From contig NC_133221.1 of NCBI RefSeq assembly GCF_040436345.1, positions 29,822,508 through 29,886,507 on the forward strand: 64,000 nucleotides of DNA. The letters are read 5' to 3'. The DNA is from Pagrus major. Taxonomy: Eukaryota; Chordata; Actinopteri; Spariformes; Sparidae. Positions 23,216 through 35,325 of the stretch are shown piece by piece; positions within the stretch are counted from its first letter, which is position 1; each line of letters opens with the position of its first letter. The translations under genes and the position numbers were made by a program. The notes beneath the pieces are model-generated. The model was not told where the DNA came from, searched no databases, and worked only from the letters and a program-made list of their open reading frames with translations.

Positions 23216-24599
23216 GCTTGGTGGTGTTTTCTTCTTTTCACACTAATACACAGTATATTATACCATGGTCTGGATGAATACTTGATCCTGATTGGCTGCA
23301 GGGTGTCACTTAATTCCTGATGGACAGCAGAGGTACCTTTAATTCATAGGTGAGTAGTTCCATAGGTGTCAGTATATCAAGAATTAACTGACACCCTGCA
23401 GCCCATCAGGTCTCCTTCAGTGCATTGTCCTCTGAACACCACAGGATGGCACCTGTAACACACAAGCTCCAACATGTAGCCTTCACTGTCCTATGAACAT
23501 ACTGCTATGACTTATAATGAATCCCACTGCTGTTCTTCTAAGCCCTGCCTTATTCTGCCTCTTATTGGTTAGTGCTCATTGCTTTCGCCCTACCCTGACT
23601 CTGATTGGCTTCCCCGATATACTCGACCTAACCCTAACCGGTCTCACTTCTCATGCCTACAACTAACAGACCCAACCAACAAAGGCCACCACTCAGAGGC
23701 AGAGGAGGGCGGGCCTTAGCAGGAAGAACCGCAGTGCGATCCTTCAGCTCAGTACTTCAGGCTGCTGCCAACAGTTCCCGTGGACTATCATTTGTGAAAA
23801 TCTTGATATTGATTTGAAGATAATGACATGGCAGGCTACCTAGGCTCGCTGTTAAACACACCGTCAGATTATCTTTACTGTTTGTCGACCATACGCAATG
23901 TTATTGACTTTGATCGTGCTAGCAAAACGTTAGCTTTCTGGCTAATCGCTGAGTTTAGTGGACTAACTTATCTCCCGTTGGCAAGTCATATCTAGGGTTT
24001 TGTCTATTTACTGGAGAAATGAACAACGTCTCCATTGCATCAGAACCTTATTGGATGGTAATGAGCGTACCAGCTATTGGTCAAACCCTCGGGCGTTGCC
24101 AGGGAAACCTGGGGCATGTCTGGCTATTTCTGGCTGGGGTGGCCCAAGCGGGGCCTTTACTTGTATTACAGTGTCTTACAGTTTCTAACATTCATTTAGC
24201 TGATGCTGTTATCCAGAGTGACTTACAATGAGAACATTTAAGAAATGTAAAAGATAAAAAGTCCTAGTAACTATAAAAATAAATTATACCTTTAAAAGAA
24301 GGCTACATATAGGAAGACGATGCAAAATAATAGTTGGTTCGAACTAAGGTCCCACTTTTCACTTGGCAGATAGCCAATTGTACTTTACAAATATGAGGGT
24401 GGCACTTGGAGTGGCCAATCAGATTTCAGGACCCCCTTTTGGACACGCCCCTGAGGGTAACAAATGTATTGCTTGCGAAAAACTTGAGATCGTGATCACG
24501 AAAACACATGAAAATCAAAATGAATGCTCTTAGATTTTTTCATTGGTAAGTCATCATGGTATAATGTGGGTTAATGTCTGACGAGATGTCCATAATCAG
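23216..24599. other. Intergenic, start of the convergent interval
   Basis: No gene seen. The stretch 24187-24230 (acattcatttagctgatgct, tccagagtgacttacaatg) is a fragment of the common teleost catttagcagacgctttt repeat. The GC-richer stretch at 23.55-24.17 kb has no recognisable coding sequence. Confidence 0.45.
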
Positions 24600-25403
24600 G
24601 AATTAATGGATGACATCTGCATCAGACGGTTGTGGAGGAGGCATATTCTTACAAAAGTACCATCTACAGCTCAATGTGACAAAGACCAAGGAACTGGTTG
24701 TGGACCTGAGGAGGACCAAGGTGCCGTTGACCCCTGTTTCCATCCAGGGGGTCAGTGTGGACATTGTGGAGGATTATAAGTATTTGGGAGTCCACATTGA
24801 TAATAAACTGGACTGGGTTAAGAACACAAATGCCCTCTACAGGAAGGGACAGAGTCGTCTCTATTTTCTGAGACGATTGAGGTTATTCAACATCTGCCAG
24901 ACTATGCTCAGGATACTCTATGCTGTTGTGTGCTAGGGCAGCAGGCTGAGGGTAGCGGACGCAAAAAGTTTGAACAGACTGATCCGCAAGGCCAGTGACG
25001 TTGTGGGAGTGGAGCTGGACTCTCTGATGGTGGTGTCAGAGAGGAGGATGCTGTCCAAGTTACATGTCATCTTGGACAGTGGCTCTCATCCACTCCATGA
25101 CGTGGTGTTCAGCCACAGGAGTACATTCAGCACTAGACTGATCCCACCAAGATGCACCCGAAGAGTGCCACAGGAAATCATTCCTGCCTGTGGCCATCAA
25201 ACTGTTCAACTCCTCGCTCTGAGTGTGGCATTACTGCTATATATGTACATTTCTTGTATTTTTGTTTTGTTTTTGTTGATATTGATATTATTATTATTAT
25301 TACTATTATTATTATTTCTGCATATTCTGAACTTTGAATGGGAGCAGCTGTAGCACAAACAATTTCCCCTCGGGGATAATTAAGTATTTCTGATTCTGAT
25401 TCT
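24600..25403 (+). pseudogene. 5'-truncated LINE (L2/Rex1-like) reverse transcriptase 3' end
   Basis: The region encodes the C-terminal part of a non-LTR retrotransposon polyprotein. It contains LNVTKTKELVVDLRR, DYKYLGVHIDNKLDW, LYRKGQSRLYFLRRL, then VVC and a stop at 24934-24936 where the family normally has Trp. It continues in the same frame with GSRLRVADA, LIRKASDVVG and SERRMLSKLHVI, and finally after a +1-type shift with KSFLPVAIKLFNSSL and TGA at 25220-25222. The 3' tail ends in tctgattctgattct units, typical of this LINE group. It is 5' truncated and inactive. Exact clade not assigned. Confidence 0.8.
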
Positions 25404-25503
25404 TACATTTTCTTTAGAACCAACATAATTGGGAACAAATGCAACAAGTCAATCCACAAACAGTCACAATATTAAGCAAGAAAACATAGAGATATAAGAT
25501 TCA

Positions 25504-25504
<1 letters not shown>

Positions 25505-25537
<33 letters not shown>
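25505..25537. repeat. (CA)n microsatellite
   Basis: About 33 bp of uninterrupted AC repeat, about 100 bp after the LINE tail. Confidence 0.95.
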
Positions 25538-25539
<2 letters not shown>

Positions 25540-27049
25540 TGAAGACGACAGAAACGTTTCCTCCATGCTGTTTAATATAGGGGCTTTTGGTCTTTCTTTA
25601 TACAGTGTGGTGGGAGTGTGAATGGAGAAGTAGCCTACTGATGTATTTTACTGTACACACTACTATTGCCATTAAAATAGTTAATTTACATGATGTTATC
25701 TGTAGATATCAATGATGTCAGCTGAATTCCTATACAAGGCATTGAATGTCCTGTATGATAGGATGTTAAAGAACTTGGTATAACCTCTGTATACATTAAT
25801 TATCATTACATAGGCTATGGAACACACGGACAATCAGACAAAGCATATAATGACAATACACATTCAAATATTGACCAAAAAAAAAAAAAAAAGCCAAACA
25901 CCCCCCACCTCCTCCTGTCTTCCCCCAGAGATATTCAGCATTATGTGTCTAACGATATACGTAGTATATAATCACTCAGTCACCCGCCTCCACCCACATA
26001 CTGTACACTGGCACAACCTCACACTACAGCAGGAAGTTCAGGAGTATAATGTGACAGAAAGAGAAAACCGGGTCACCAGGCACGACAACGTTCTTGTAGA
26101 GTGTGACACTCTTGGGATAATGGCCTCCATGGCATTGCAATAATCTTGGACTGGGTTATGATAAAGTGCTGTATGGTGAAGATTGATTGGACGAAAGTCA
26201 GATTTAACTTTTAATGAATAAATCACACCCTGATGAGTCTCGAGCCTCTACTGGAACTGAAGCGTTTAACGAGTCAGCTGTCAGAATCCTAAACAAGGCT
26301 GCTGCTGCAGGCCGTAACATTTATTACCCACTGAACAGGAAAATGTAGGAGACACAATGGCTCCAAGGATGTGATTACAATCACCAAACCCTATCAGGAC
26401 ATAATAAGTGAAGACATAAGTGTAATGTCATATTCTAGAAACACCAGAATATGTTCAACATATCAAAGCAAAAGACAAAAAGCCTTTCAATACAAAGTCC
26501 TGAAAGAATTCAAATGTAATCTTGTGTGCAGAAGAAAAGAACTTCACTATTCATTCCTTTCTTGTGCCCACAGATTATTATTCTTACAACATGTGTGAAC
26601 AAGTTAAGAAATTGTGTGTACAAGATAGCCTTTGGCTAACAATGGTACATTTACAGTGATGTGGATCAATTTGTATTTTTCTTGAAAAAAATTTGTGAAT
26701 TTAAAGCTACAAGGAACGTTATGTTTTTTGTTGAATCTGGCGACCCCCTGTGGACAAAAGATGACAATGGTGAAGCAAAGTAAACACTGTGCCAATCCAC
26801 CAGACTACAGAGCTGATTCTTTCCTCAGGCTGTGAGACTTCTAAGGTCATCCTCAGCACGCAACATAAAAATGATTTTAATTTAATCCGAATGTGACAGG
26901 CATTAAGAAGAACAATGATAATTATACAGAAAGAACCGATCTCCTTGGTGATGGTCCTGTTTGCTTATGTAGGTCATATCAAGGCTTCAGTATAAAATAG
27001 AGATAGCTTCATAACTAGTTAAAAGTTCCTTGTAGTAGGTTTAAATAAA
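25538..27049. other. Intergenic, no gene seen
   Basis: AT-rich sequence without conserved open frames. The only partial signature is tggcgaccccctgtggac near 26739, a motif frequent at the ends of fish repeats. Confidence 0.4.
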
Positions 27050-27290
27050 AACTTGTGAAGACAAAATTTGTAACACAGCAAGTTAACTTAGCACAAATAC
27101 AAATATCTTGTATATCTGTACAAGACAAGACAATAACTTGTATGCACAATGTCTCAAATTATAAGTTGTGTATCTTGTGTGTATGAGAACATAACTCAAA
27201 AGATACATAACTTGTACTCACAAGGTAGAGTATATGTCTTGTGTGAACAGGATATCTTCTGCATACAAGAAAACAACTTTTGAGGACAAA
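27050..27290. repeat. Degenerate 'acttgtgtg/cttgtgtgaac' minisatellite, left part
   Basis: Repeated imperfect units such as ataacttgtatgcacaa, tatcttgtgtgtatgag, taacttgtactcacaagg and cttgtgtgaacaggatatc run to the edge of the MITE that starts at 27296. Matching units (acttgtgtgaacaagttg) resume immediately after the MITE at 27657-27735. Confidence 0.65.
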
Positions 27291-27295
27291 TTATT

Positions 27296-27656
27296 AAAGG
27301 GGCACTATGTAGTTTATGAGAAGAAATTCACCCTCAGAATTTTAATATTTACATATTAATGAGGTAACAATACAAACTTAGATTTTTTTTTTTTCCATAA
27401 GTGAATAAACAAGCTGTTCTCAGAGAAAAATAAGGTCCCCAGAACACTGTTTGAAGCTAGAAAGGTGGCAGGGTCCGCCACATATAAACAAAGTAAAACA
27501 GTATAAATTGTGTTGTCCTTTAAGGTCAGTTTGTTTATTCAGTCATGAAAACAAAGAGAGTTTGTTCATTTAGTTTGTTTAGGCAGAAAAAAAATCAGTC
27601 AGTGAAGATCTTTCTCTTCATTAAAATGTCTTCCCCAAAACTACAGAGTGCACCTT
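27296..27656 (+). mobile_element. TTAA-bordered MITE family, copy 2
   Basis: It begins ttaaaggggcactatgtag and ends ccaaaactacagagtgcacc, so its ends are inverted repeats of about 20 bp. The interior shares ccagaacactgtttgaagct and gaaaggtggcagggtccgcc with copies 3 and 4. It is about 360 bp with no coding capacity. Confidence 0.85.
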
Positions 27657-27735
27657 CACACAATAACTTGTGTGAACAAGTTGTTATTTTGTGTGAGTAG
27701 GACAATGACTTGTGAACAAGATCCAACACAAGATG
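27657..27735. repeat. Degenerate minisatellite, right part
   Basis: Units caataacttgtgtgaacaag, ttattttgtgtgagtagg and tgacttgtgaacaagat continue the array at 27050-27290. Confidence 0.6.
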
Positions 27736-27769
27736 AACCAGTCGAGTTGCAGTTTACATCCGTGTCTGT

Positions 27770-28045
27770 CCAGACTCATATGTTGTAGTGAAGTTGACCT
27801 TTGACCTTTTGGATATAAACTCATCATCACTTCATCATTTTATCCTATTAGACAATTTGTGTGAAATTCTGTCATAATTAGCATAGAAGGTCTTGAGTTA
27901 TGTCCACTGTCAACTTGATCTTTGACTAACAAATTCAAACAGTTCAATCTTGAGTCCAAGTGTAGAAATTTCCTGCTGGCATTCCTGAGATATCATGTTC
28001 ACAAGAATGTGACAGTCAATCTGAAAACATTATGCCTCCAGTTAA
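27770..28045 (+). repeat. Dispersed 'gacctttgacctttt' repeat
   Basis: Contains gttgacctttgacctttt, cagttcaatcttgagtcc, attcctgagatatcatgttc, caagaatgtgacagtcaatc and aacattatgcctccagtt in that order. This is a widespread teleost repeat that usually ends near ataatgcctccggc. Class uncertain. Confidence 0.65.
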
Positions 28046-31000
28046 AATATAATAAAAAAATCTTTCAGGACTTTGGAGGTCTCCGTAACACAACAATAAC
28101 GATGCACTACATTTCAATAACAAGCTCAGAAACTCACCTACATGAGTGTTGTGCATAGAGGTAAATGTAGGGGGTTGAGATGAGTGCTGCCTGAACTACT
28201 ACAGCATCACTAGTTCACTAAATCCTGCCTTTCCTCCCCTCTATCAGCCTGTGTTTTATGACAGCACGACAGTGTGATTGACTGAAATCAAAGTACAGTG
28301 CTGACATACAGTCGTTAACTTTCATCATGAGACATTTTTTTTTCACAATACATTAATATTGAGAGGAGGAGGACGCCTCCCACATTCTCACACCTGTTCC
28401 CTCACAGGATCATATGGCTTTTTAGTCAAACATGACATTGTTTAGGCCTCCTAATTCATTTTAGCCAAGCGGTTCACACAGTCAGGAGATGGGCGCTAGT
28501 GCACAACTCATGATTATAAGGAAAGATTAAGAAGGAGCAAATGTGGTGAAGTGTAGGTGGAGAAGAGACGGTCCTACGTGTCTCTAAGGCTTCATTCAAT
28601 TTTTTTCATGGATCTTAATCTATCGATAATGGCCACTGTTGATGTGGACCCTTCAGATCGATGTAGTGAAAATCAAACACAAACAAGGATCGTCCTGATT
28701 GTCGCTGATGTCTGACGATTACACCATTTGACCACGCAACATGAACACCGCCCATTCTCTGCCAGTGTGTGGTTTGACAACAGCACTGACTTAAATCTCC
28801 ATTATTTTGTTTGACCTGTAGATACATATGTTGGTCAAATGTAAAGAGCATAAAGCAACAGCTCTTATGGATGAAGGTGACTGCTTTACAGTATTCACAG
28901 ACATAATAACATGTATTATAGTTGTATTTTCAAGGATCTACCTGAAATTTCTGCAAACCACTCTTCACCTGTTTCATTTCATCACCAGCACTACGTCAAA
29001 CTTAACTGATGATGCAGACCAACAGAACAATCAATCAGAACTCAGTGGACATACAACACTTTGGATACAATCTCAACTTCAAGTAATTGCTTCAAATTCA
29101 TAAAGTGAACAATAGTGCAAAAGATGTCAACCAAATAGTAAAAAAAAAAAAAAAGATTCATGCTGCTTATTTCTCCACCGAAGAACTGAACAACTCAGTT
29201 GGTGTTGGACGATTTTTGCTGGTCGTGTCGGGGTGTTTCTTGATCCACGTTTGGCTCATGTGTCTCTGACAGTCAGACAATTCTACAGTTGCAGGCTGCT
29301 TTTTGCCCTTATTACACATAAAGTTTAACATCTGCACAAGATCAGCAAACAGAAGAAATTGCCATTAGATGCCACTTTCATTAAAGTCCTCTTGAAAAGC
29401 ACATTCAAGCAAAGAAAACACCCTGATCCTAAATGTGATTACAACCCAGATAACTTATCCATTTACATTTTGAGTGTCAACTAACATGTAGTACTCCATG
29501 TCTAGAAATGCTTTACAGAATGATCTGTTGAACAAATAGTTTTTTGCAGTGACTGACTAACTCTTGTACAGTGGACTTGAAATACACACTACCAGAGTGA
29601 CAGTTAAACTACACCACGAGAGCATTAAGTTAGCAGAAATATACAGCACAGAGCACAGACTGAGCACAACTCACTTCATTCAGATCTGCATCAAAGTGTC
29701 AAACTGAGCCAGTGAGTATCTACAAACAAGCGTCTGATCAGTATATGACTTTCCTAATAGATCAGATGACTTGAAGAGATTTCCTATGTGTGTTATGTGA
29801 CATGAAAGTAGCCCAAATTTAGTTATTAATTATTTCCAATAATTCAATAGTTGATATAGCTTTCTTGCATATAGCTGTTCTGTAGCATAAAGGGACTATT
29901 CGTTTTACAACCCTGTCGTTGTAAAATGAAGTATAAACAAATGTTTACCTTTACGTTTAGGCTGAGTTTGCTTCAAATGGAAGCTTCGGAGTACAAGAGT
30001 AAAGTCCACCCTAAAACATAATGTCCATGTTGAAAGATATGGAAAAAGAGACAACACAATCAACATGTCTGAGTGGTGTTCTTAAAGCTGTAACTTGTGG
30101 CCAGAATTCTAATGTAGCTCCGAAACTATAGGGAGCCACATAGCCACTAACTGCTGCTTGCTGTAGCTATCTTTGGATGTAGTGGCCAAGGACATTACAT
30201 TAAACCTGGACGGTGTTGGAGGCAGAGTCCCATTCATTCCTCTGAAAGCTGCTCAGTGACGTTTTGAAGACAAAAAAGCTTGACTTCCTGGTATGAAAAT
30301 ACTCAGATCTTCCGTGTTGTGTGGCCCATAGAGCGTGGGCACTAGAGACTACCGCTGACCGAGCAGGCTAACTTCTGGTTTAGCACCCGGCTAACTTGAA
30401 TGGGAATAAAATAATTTAATCATGCAGCCCTTCTAGACTTTTCAAATTTTATTGGACTGGATCGCTCCAGTTGTGACAGTGATACGAATCATTTCACGTG
30501 GGTTTGCAACGCTCAAAAAATGTATCCACCATTTTACAGATGCTTCTTTCATCATGTTAGCTTATGGAAAGATCGCAGTGCATCATGTGGCGATGTAGTT
30601 ACACAGTTTGGCCACTACGAAAACTGCCTTCAAGGCCTGGCGCTCTTCCTTAGGGCTTGGTAGTTACTTGCTGTTGTTAGCAACTAGCTCAGTTAGCCAG
30701 TTAGCTGTGGAGCTAAGTCGCTCTATTAGCTGACAAGAGTCTACCTGCTCTGCAACCTCTGATCTCGGGGGGAACTCAACGCAGGCAACAGGGTTTCAGC
30801 AGTTTTGGTGAGTTTTATTTTGTTCATGTTAAGTTTGTTTTGTTCTTAGCAAGGCAATAAGCTAAAAGGTAAGAGAGGGAAACTTTAATTCCGACAGTGT
30901 ACTGCTGCATTTTTCTGTTAAGTAAGGAAAAGAGTTTTTAAAACATTTTATGAGTTAATTTGTTAAGTAGTCAATTCACCACCCCCAGCTGAAACTACTG

Positions 31001-31972
31001 GGGCTATCTGATCTGATGAGTGCAAAGTGGTATTACAATACAGGATGGGCCCAGGCTAGCTGGTAAGCATGCTAACTTCAGTAGACATCTCTGCAACACA
31101 GTAGGCTACTTATGACGTCTTACTGTCAACATTGTTGTTTTTTCACATTTTGTCAATTAGTTAATTTAAAAATGTTTTTAAACTAAAATATGGCCATATC
31201 TTGCTAATTGCCTGTTTAAACAAATTATATTTAGTTTTAATGAGCTTTTATTTGCTAGTAGACAGAGCCAGGCTATCTGTGTCTTTATGTTAAACCAAGC
31301 ATATAGTTTCATAGATAGTGTATGGATATAAGAGGGGTACCGATCTTCCACTTAACTCTCTGCACGAAAACAAAAGAGCATATTTCACAAAATGTTAAAC
31401 TACTCCATTTATGACTGAGAGAGACATTGAAGGAGTAGAAAACGTGTAGGCTGTGGCTGTGACTGCACAGTAAAACCCACAGGGATGGTCTGCGTAGAGA
31501 AGATAAAAGGGAACAACATTGTGAGGTTTGGTTACAGTCATAATGTATGTTGCATTTTTTGTGAGCTGAATAAATCTGTAGATTTGCAGGATAATTAACT
31601 GGAGACCAACTTTGTAGATTCACTAAACCAGAGCTTTTACATCTGAATCAGCTTTGTTTGGTGTCTATAGATGTAATCACATACTCTCAGGATAGAAACA
31701 CACAGACCACAGCGAGCTGGATGGAGCGACCAGCTACCATTCATTTTCCATGAGAAGCAACAAATCTCCCCCTTATTAACATTTGAGATTGAGACCTTTC
31801 GGTTTAGAATCGGAAAGATGGGCAGCGAAACCAGGCTATCTTGGGTTACTGGGCATGCTGGGGTTGAGGGGAATGAAGGAGCAGATTCTATTCCAAAGAC
31901 AACTTTAAAGAAAGGAGAAAAAAAATTATTATTTAACCTAGAAATCCCTCTAATCGTCTAACATCCAGATAG
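28046..31972. other. Intergenic / possible distal snph 3' region
   Basis: No coding sequence recognised. A repeat related to 11540-11760 sits at about 30085-30290. The interval 30300-30790 is rich in gctaac/ttagc motifs common in teleost MITEs. The block 31040-31140 (ctagctggtaagcatgc, cagtagacatctctgcaac) matches one end of the family seen at 39604 and 57213. Confidence 0.4.
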
Positions 31973-31978
31973 TTTATT
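31973..31978 (-). terminator. snph: Candidate snph polyadenylation signal
   Basis: The + strand tttatt here is AATAAA on the - strand, about 1.3 kb after the snph stop. Further candidates exist at lower coordinates (near 31247 and 30814), so the true 3' end is uncertain. Confidence 0.3.
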
Positions 31979-31999
31979 GTCATTCATTTTAATGAGACC

Positions 32000-33293
32000 A
32001 GTCCAGCGACGAAGCCAGGGTGCTAACGCAAAGGGCTCAGAAAACAAACAAACAAAAACCCATTCCATTCTCACATAAATGCAATAGATTATTTTGTGAG
32101 CGAAATTCTGTATTTCTACTGTTTACCTTGTGATTGCCATGACATAAGATTAAATAACTGATGCCAACTTTCCAGAATCCTGTCTCTGAGGACCATGGAA
32201 AGCCAGTGTTTTTCAGACACTCAAACTTGTGGATCTGTTACTCAACCCAGATTTCCTGGTTTGTAGTTCATGTCTAACTAGCATCTGAGACAACACACAC
32301 TTACCAACACAGCCCCTTCATTTGTTTTAATGCAGAATGGTGATCGGTCTGAATGCCCACTTTATGGTGTTGTGAGCCCCTCAGACTAAACATCAAACGA
32401 CATCCAATCTAATGAGCGACCAATTTGGAGTTAAAGACTAGCTTAATTTGCACAGTGTCTTCATGGCGTGAACAGAAAAAACAGTTAAAGCAGCAGTAAA
32501 CTGTGTTTGACAGACAGAACGACTGAGCTGCCCTCCAACAGCTTAGTTTGGGAAGTTTATGGTTCTTGGTGGTGGTGTTTTTCGGTGTGTTTCTACCCTT
32601 AGAATCAACCTGAGTTCTGTTTCTTGATAATAAATACGCTCCATGTTGAAGTCTTAAAGATGGTGAAGACTCAAAGAAAAGCCCAAACTGTCTCCAGTCA
32701 TTGGACATGATTGGATTCTGAATTAGGGTGGATTTGCCCTCACTCACTGCAGTGGCTTGTCTAATGCAGACAATGGAACCATTTGGTTATACATGTATGC
32801 GTTGTTACACATCCACATACCATATTTCATGAACACACTCACCAACACTATAATTCAAACGTGTCAGGATTGACTCAGATTGGTAGGCTGACAGATCAAT
32901 GAACCTTTAACATTTCCCTGCACTTAAAAATAAAACAATCAGCTTTAAACATCCAAGCATAGATCATTCATTTCAATCAGCTCATTCAGTTTTGCACAAG
33001 TCAGTAGTGTTAGCAGACATCTTGGTAGCAACAGCAAGGACCAGTGGGTAAGAGACAATAAGGAGCAGGACCAAACAGAGTTTAGCTGTCAGAGATCTTA
33101 GTCATGAATGCACATTTCCTGTTCCTGATGCTCCCCTCAGCTATCAAGCTTGATCAGAAATGGAGGACAGGAAGATTTTTCTTTTTCCAGCCTCACACTA
33201 CAGGTATCTTCAAACAAGCTAAGGACCCAGACCCATACAGGAGAGATCGTAGTTAGACTCTAGGACTACAGAGGCGCTGAACAGATTCTCCTC
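32000..33293 (-). other. snph: Probable snph 3' UTR
   Basis: Noncoding sequence directly downstream (on the - strand) of the snph stop. No other gene or repeat was recognised. Confidence 0.4.
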
Positions 33294-35325
33294 TCATATC
33301 ATCGATCCACCCAGGTCTCCCCCGCCTGCGGGGTAATGCCTCAACCCACCTCCCCTGCGCAGCGAGTGCAGCGCCACAGTGCAACAGCCACGCAGCAGTG
33401 AACCTATATGATACATGGGCTGTCCACCACGAACTGGACCGCGGCAAAGCCAAGCCACTGTTGGCACCACAGGGATGGCCACTGCTAGCAGATCGACCAG
33501 GAAGTGGCGGCTCCAGTAGCTTTTCTGAATTCTACCAGAGCCAGATGGATCTTCCTCCTCTGCCGTGGCACCCCCTGTGGCACCTTGTTCTTTAGTGTCA
33601 TCTTCATCATCCTCATCATGGACCTCCACTACAGTAACACCAGCTATTTCCTCACTGGAGGTAGATCTCCTTGGCTGGGAGGTGTGAGGCTGTTCTACGG
33701 CAGGTGATAATCCTGGGCAACTTGGACTCTGCTCTGTCTCCTCTACCTGGGTTGATCCTGCTGATAGACCAACTTCTTGTTGTCTGTTTTCAACCCTGAG
33801 GTTCTCCACTGTCATCCCACCCTGTCTGCCTTCTCCACAGCATCCTCCAAATGTAAGCTCACCTGGCATCCCTGCTGATGTCTCCGCTGAATCACACAGT
33901 TTTCCTGGAGTTGCCTCCTCCGCTGCACCCTGAACTTCCACTTCGATTCCTCCCACTGAGCCCATCTGCATCTCCTGCCCTTCTTCTGACAATTTTATCA
34001 CTGTTGTTTCCTCAGGCTTCTCTGTTGCCACAGCTTCATTCTCTTTGTTGTCATTCTCCTCCTTTTCTACTTCCTCCACTCCCTCTTTGCCCCCACACAG
34101 AGGACTTTCCATAGAACATGCCACAGTAGCGGAGCGGGGCAAGGGAGGGACCAGCGGTGTTTTGGAGACCGGAATCGGCTCTGTGGCCGTACTCATTACC
34201 GTTGCTGTGGTTACTGAAGTTGTGGTGGTGATGGAGTCTAGCTCTTCCTCCCCCTCATCAGACATCCAGGTGGAGGTGGGGCTGCAGGCCTGGGAGCGGA
34301 AAGTGCGTTGCTCTGCAATGGTATCCAGATCAGATGGGTAACCTGCTGTTGCAGGGATGGGGCAACTTTCGGTCTGAATGCCTGTCTCCCGCAAGGGGTG
34401 CAGGTAGAGGTGATGGTGGGACAGGCATGGATGGCTCATACAGCCCGCTCCACCTAGGCCGCAACGAAAGGGTGACAGTCGCTCACCTGTACACAGCTTC
34501 TCATAGGTGGAGGAGTGCGGCATAGTGTGGGGCACAGAGTGGGACATATGGGGGAAAGAATGAGGTAAGGTATGGGAGTATGTGTGAGGCAGAGAGTTTG
34601 GTAGAGAGTGGGTCAAAGAGTTGGGTAGAGAGTGGGGTAGAGGGTGAGGCAGAGAGTGGGGCAAAGTGTGGGAAAAGGTCTGCGTGTAGGAGTTGAGTAA
34701 AGATGCTGTTTCCTCAGAGAGGAAGGCGGCTTCCAGCAGCAGGTCAGCCCGGCTGGGGATGCTACTATCCTCACCGCACACAAAGCCACTGTCCTGTGTG
34801 CCGTCACCTGACAGGCAAGGAAAGTCTGGGCCATTGCCGTTCCGGTCAGCCAGTGCCTGATCGCTTAGCTTAGTGTAGGTCGAGCTCCGAGTCAGAGAAC
34901 GGGCTGGGGAACCGTCACAAGAGCAGGAACCCCTACCTCCTACTGCAGGTTTTGGTATTCCACCTGGACTTTCCCCTGATACAGATGCTGGTGCCGAACC
35001 CCCAACACGGGACCGACAGCCTTGCATGGCTTCCCCCTCTTTGGCTAATCCGGCCTGGGCTAGCTCCATGTTGAGCAAAAGGTTCTCAAGCTTGTGATTC
35101 TGAGTGTTGATGTCCTGGAAGTACTTCTGGACCCCTATATCCCCACTGAGTCCTCCAGCATCACTCAACCTGGCACGAACAGTGTCCACAGCCTGTTTGA
35201 GCTGCTGGATCTCCTGACGCGCCTCCTTTAGTGCCAGCTGAGCCTCCACACGGTGACATTCCTCCTCAACCCAGTCCTCCTGCATCCTGTAAAGCTGGCC
35301 TCTCAGCTCGTCTATCTCTGTGTCC
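33294..35325 (-). CDS. snph: snph last coding exon
   Basis: The acceptor is ttgtccctcccag on the - strand (AG at 35327-35326). It encodes DTEIDELRGQLYRMQEDW, the end of the coiled coil (IGVQKYFQDINTQNHKLENL), SPARSLTRSSTYTKLSD shared with mammalian SNPH, a His-Ser-Leu-Pro repeat, SPTSTWMSDEGEEELDS, Glu/Asp-rich tracts (HDEDDEDD), then the membrane anchor and stop TGA at 33296-33294. The C-terminal GGGLRHYPAGGGDLGGSMI tail is Gly-rich. Confidence 0.93.

Noticed and set aside
33398..34525. Several + strand open frames across the snph last exon
   Set aside because: They are antisense shadows of the syntaphilin coding exon, favoured by its GC content and repeats.
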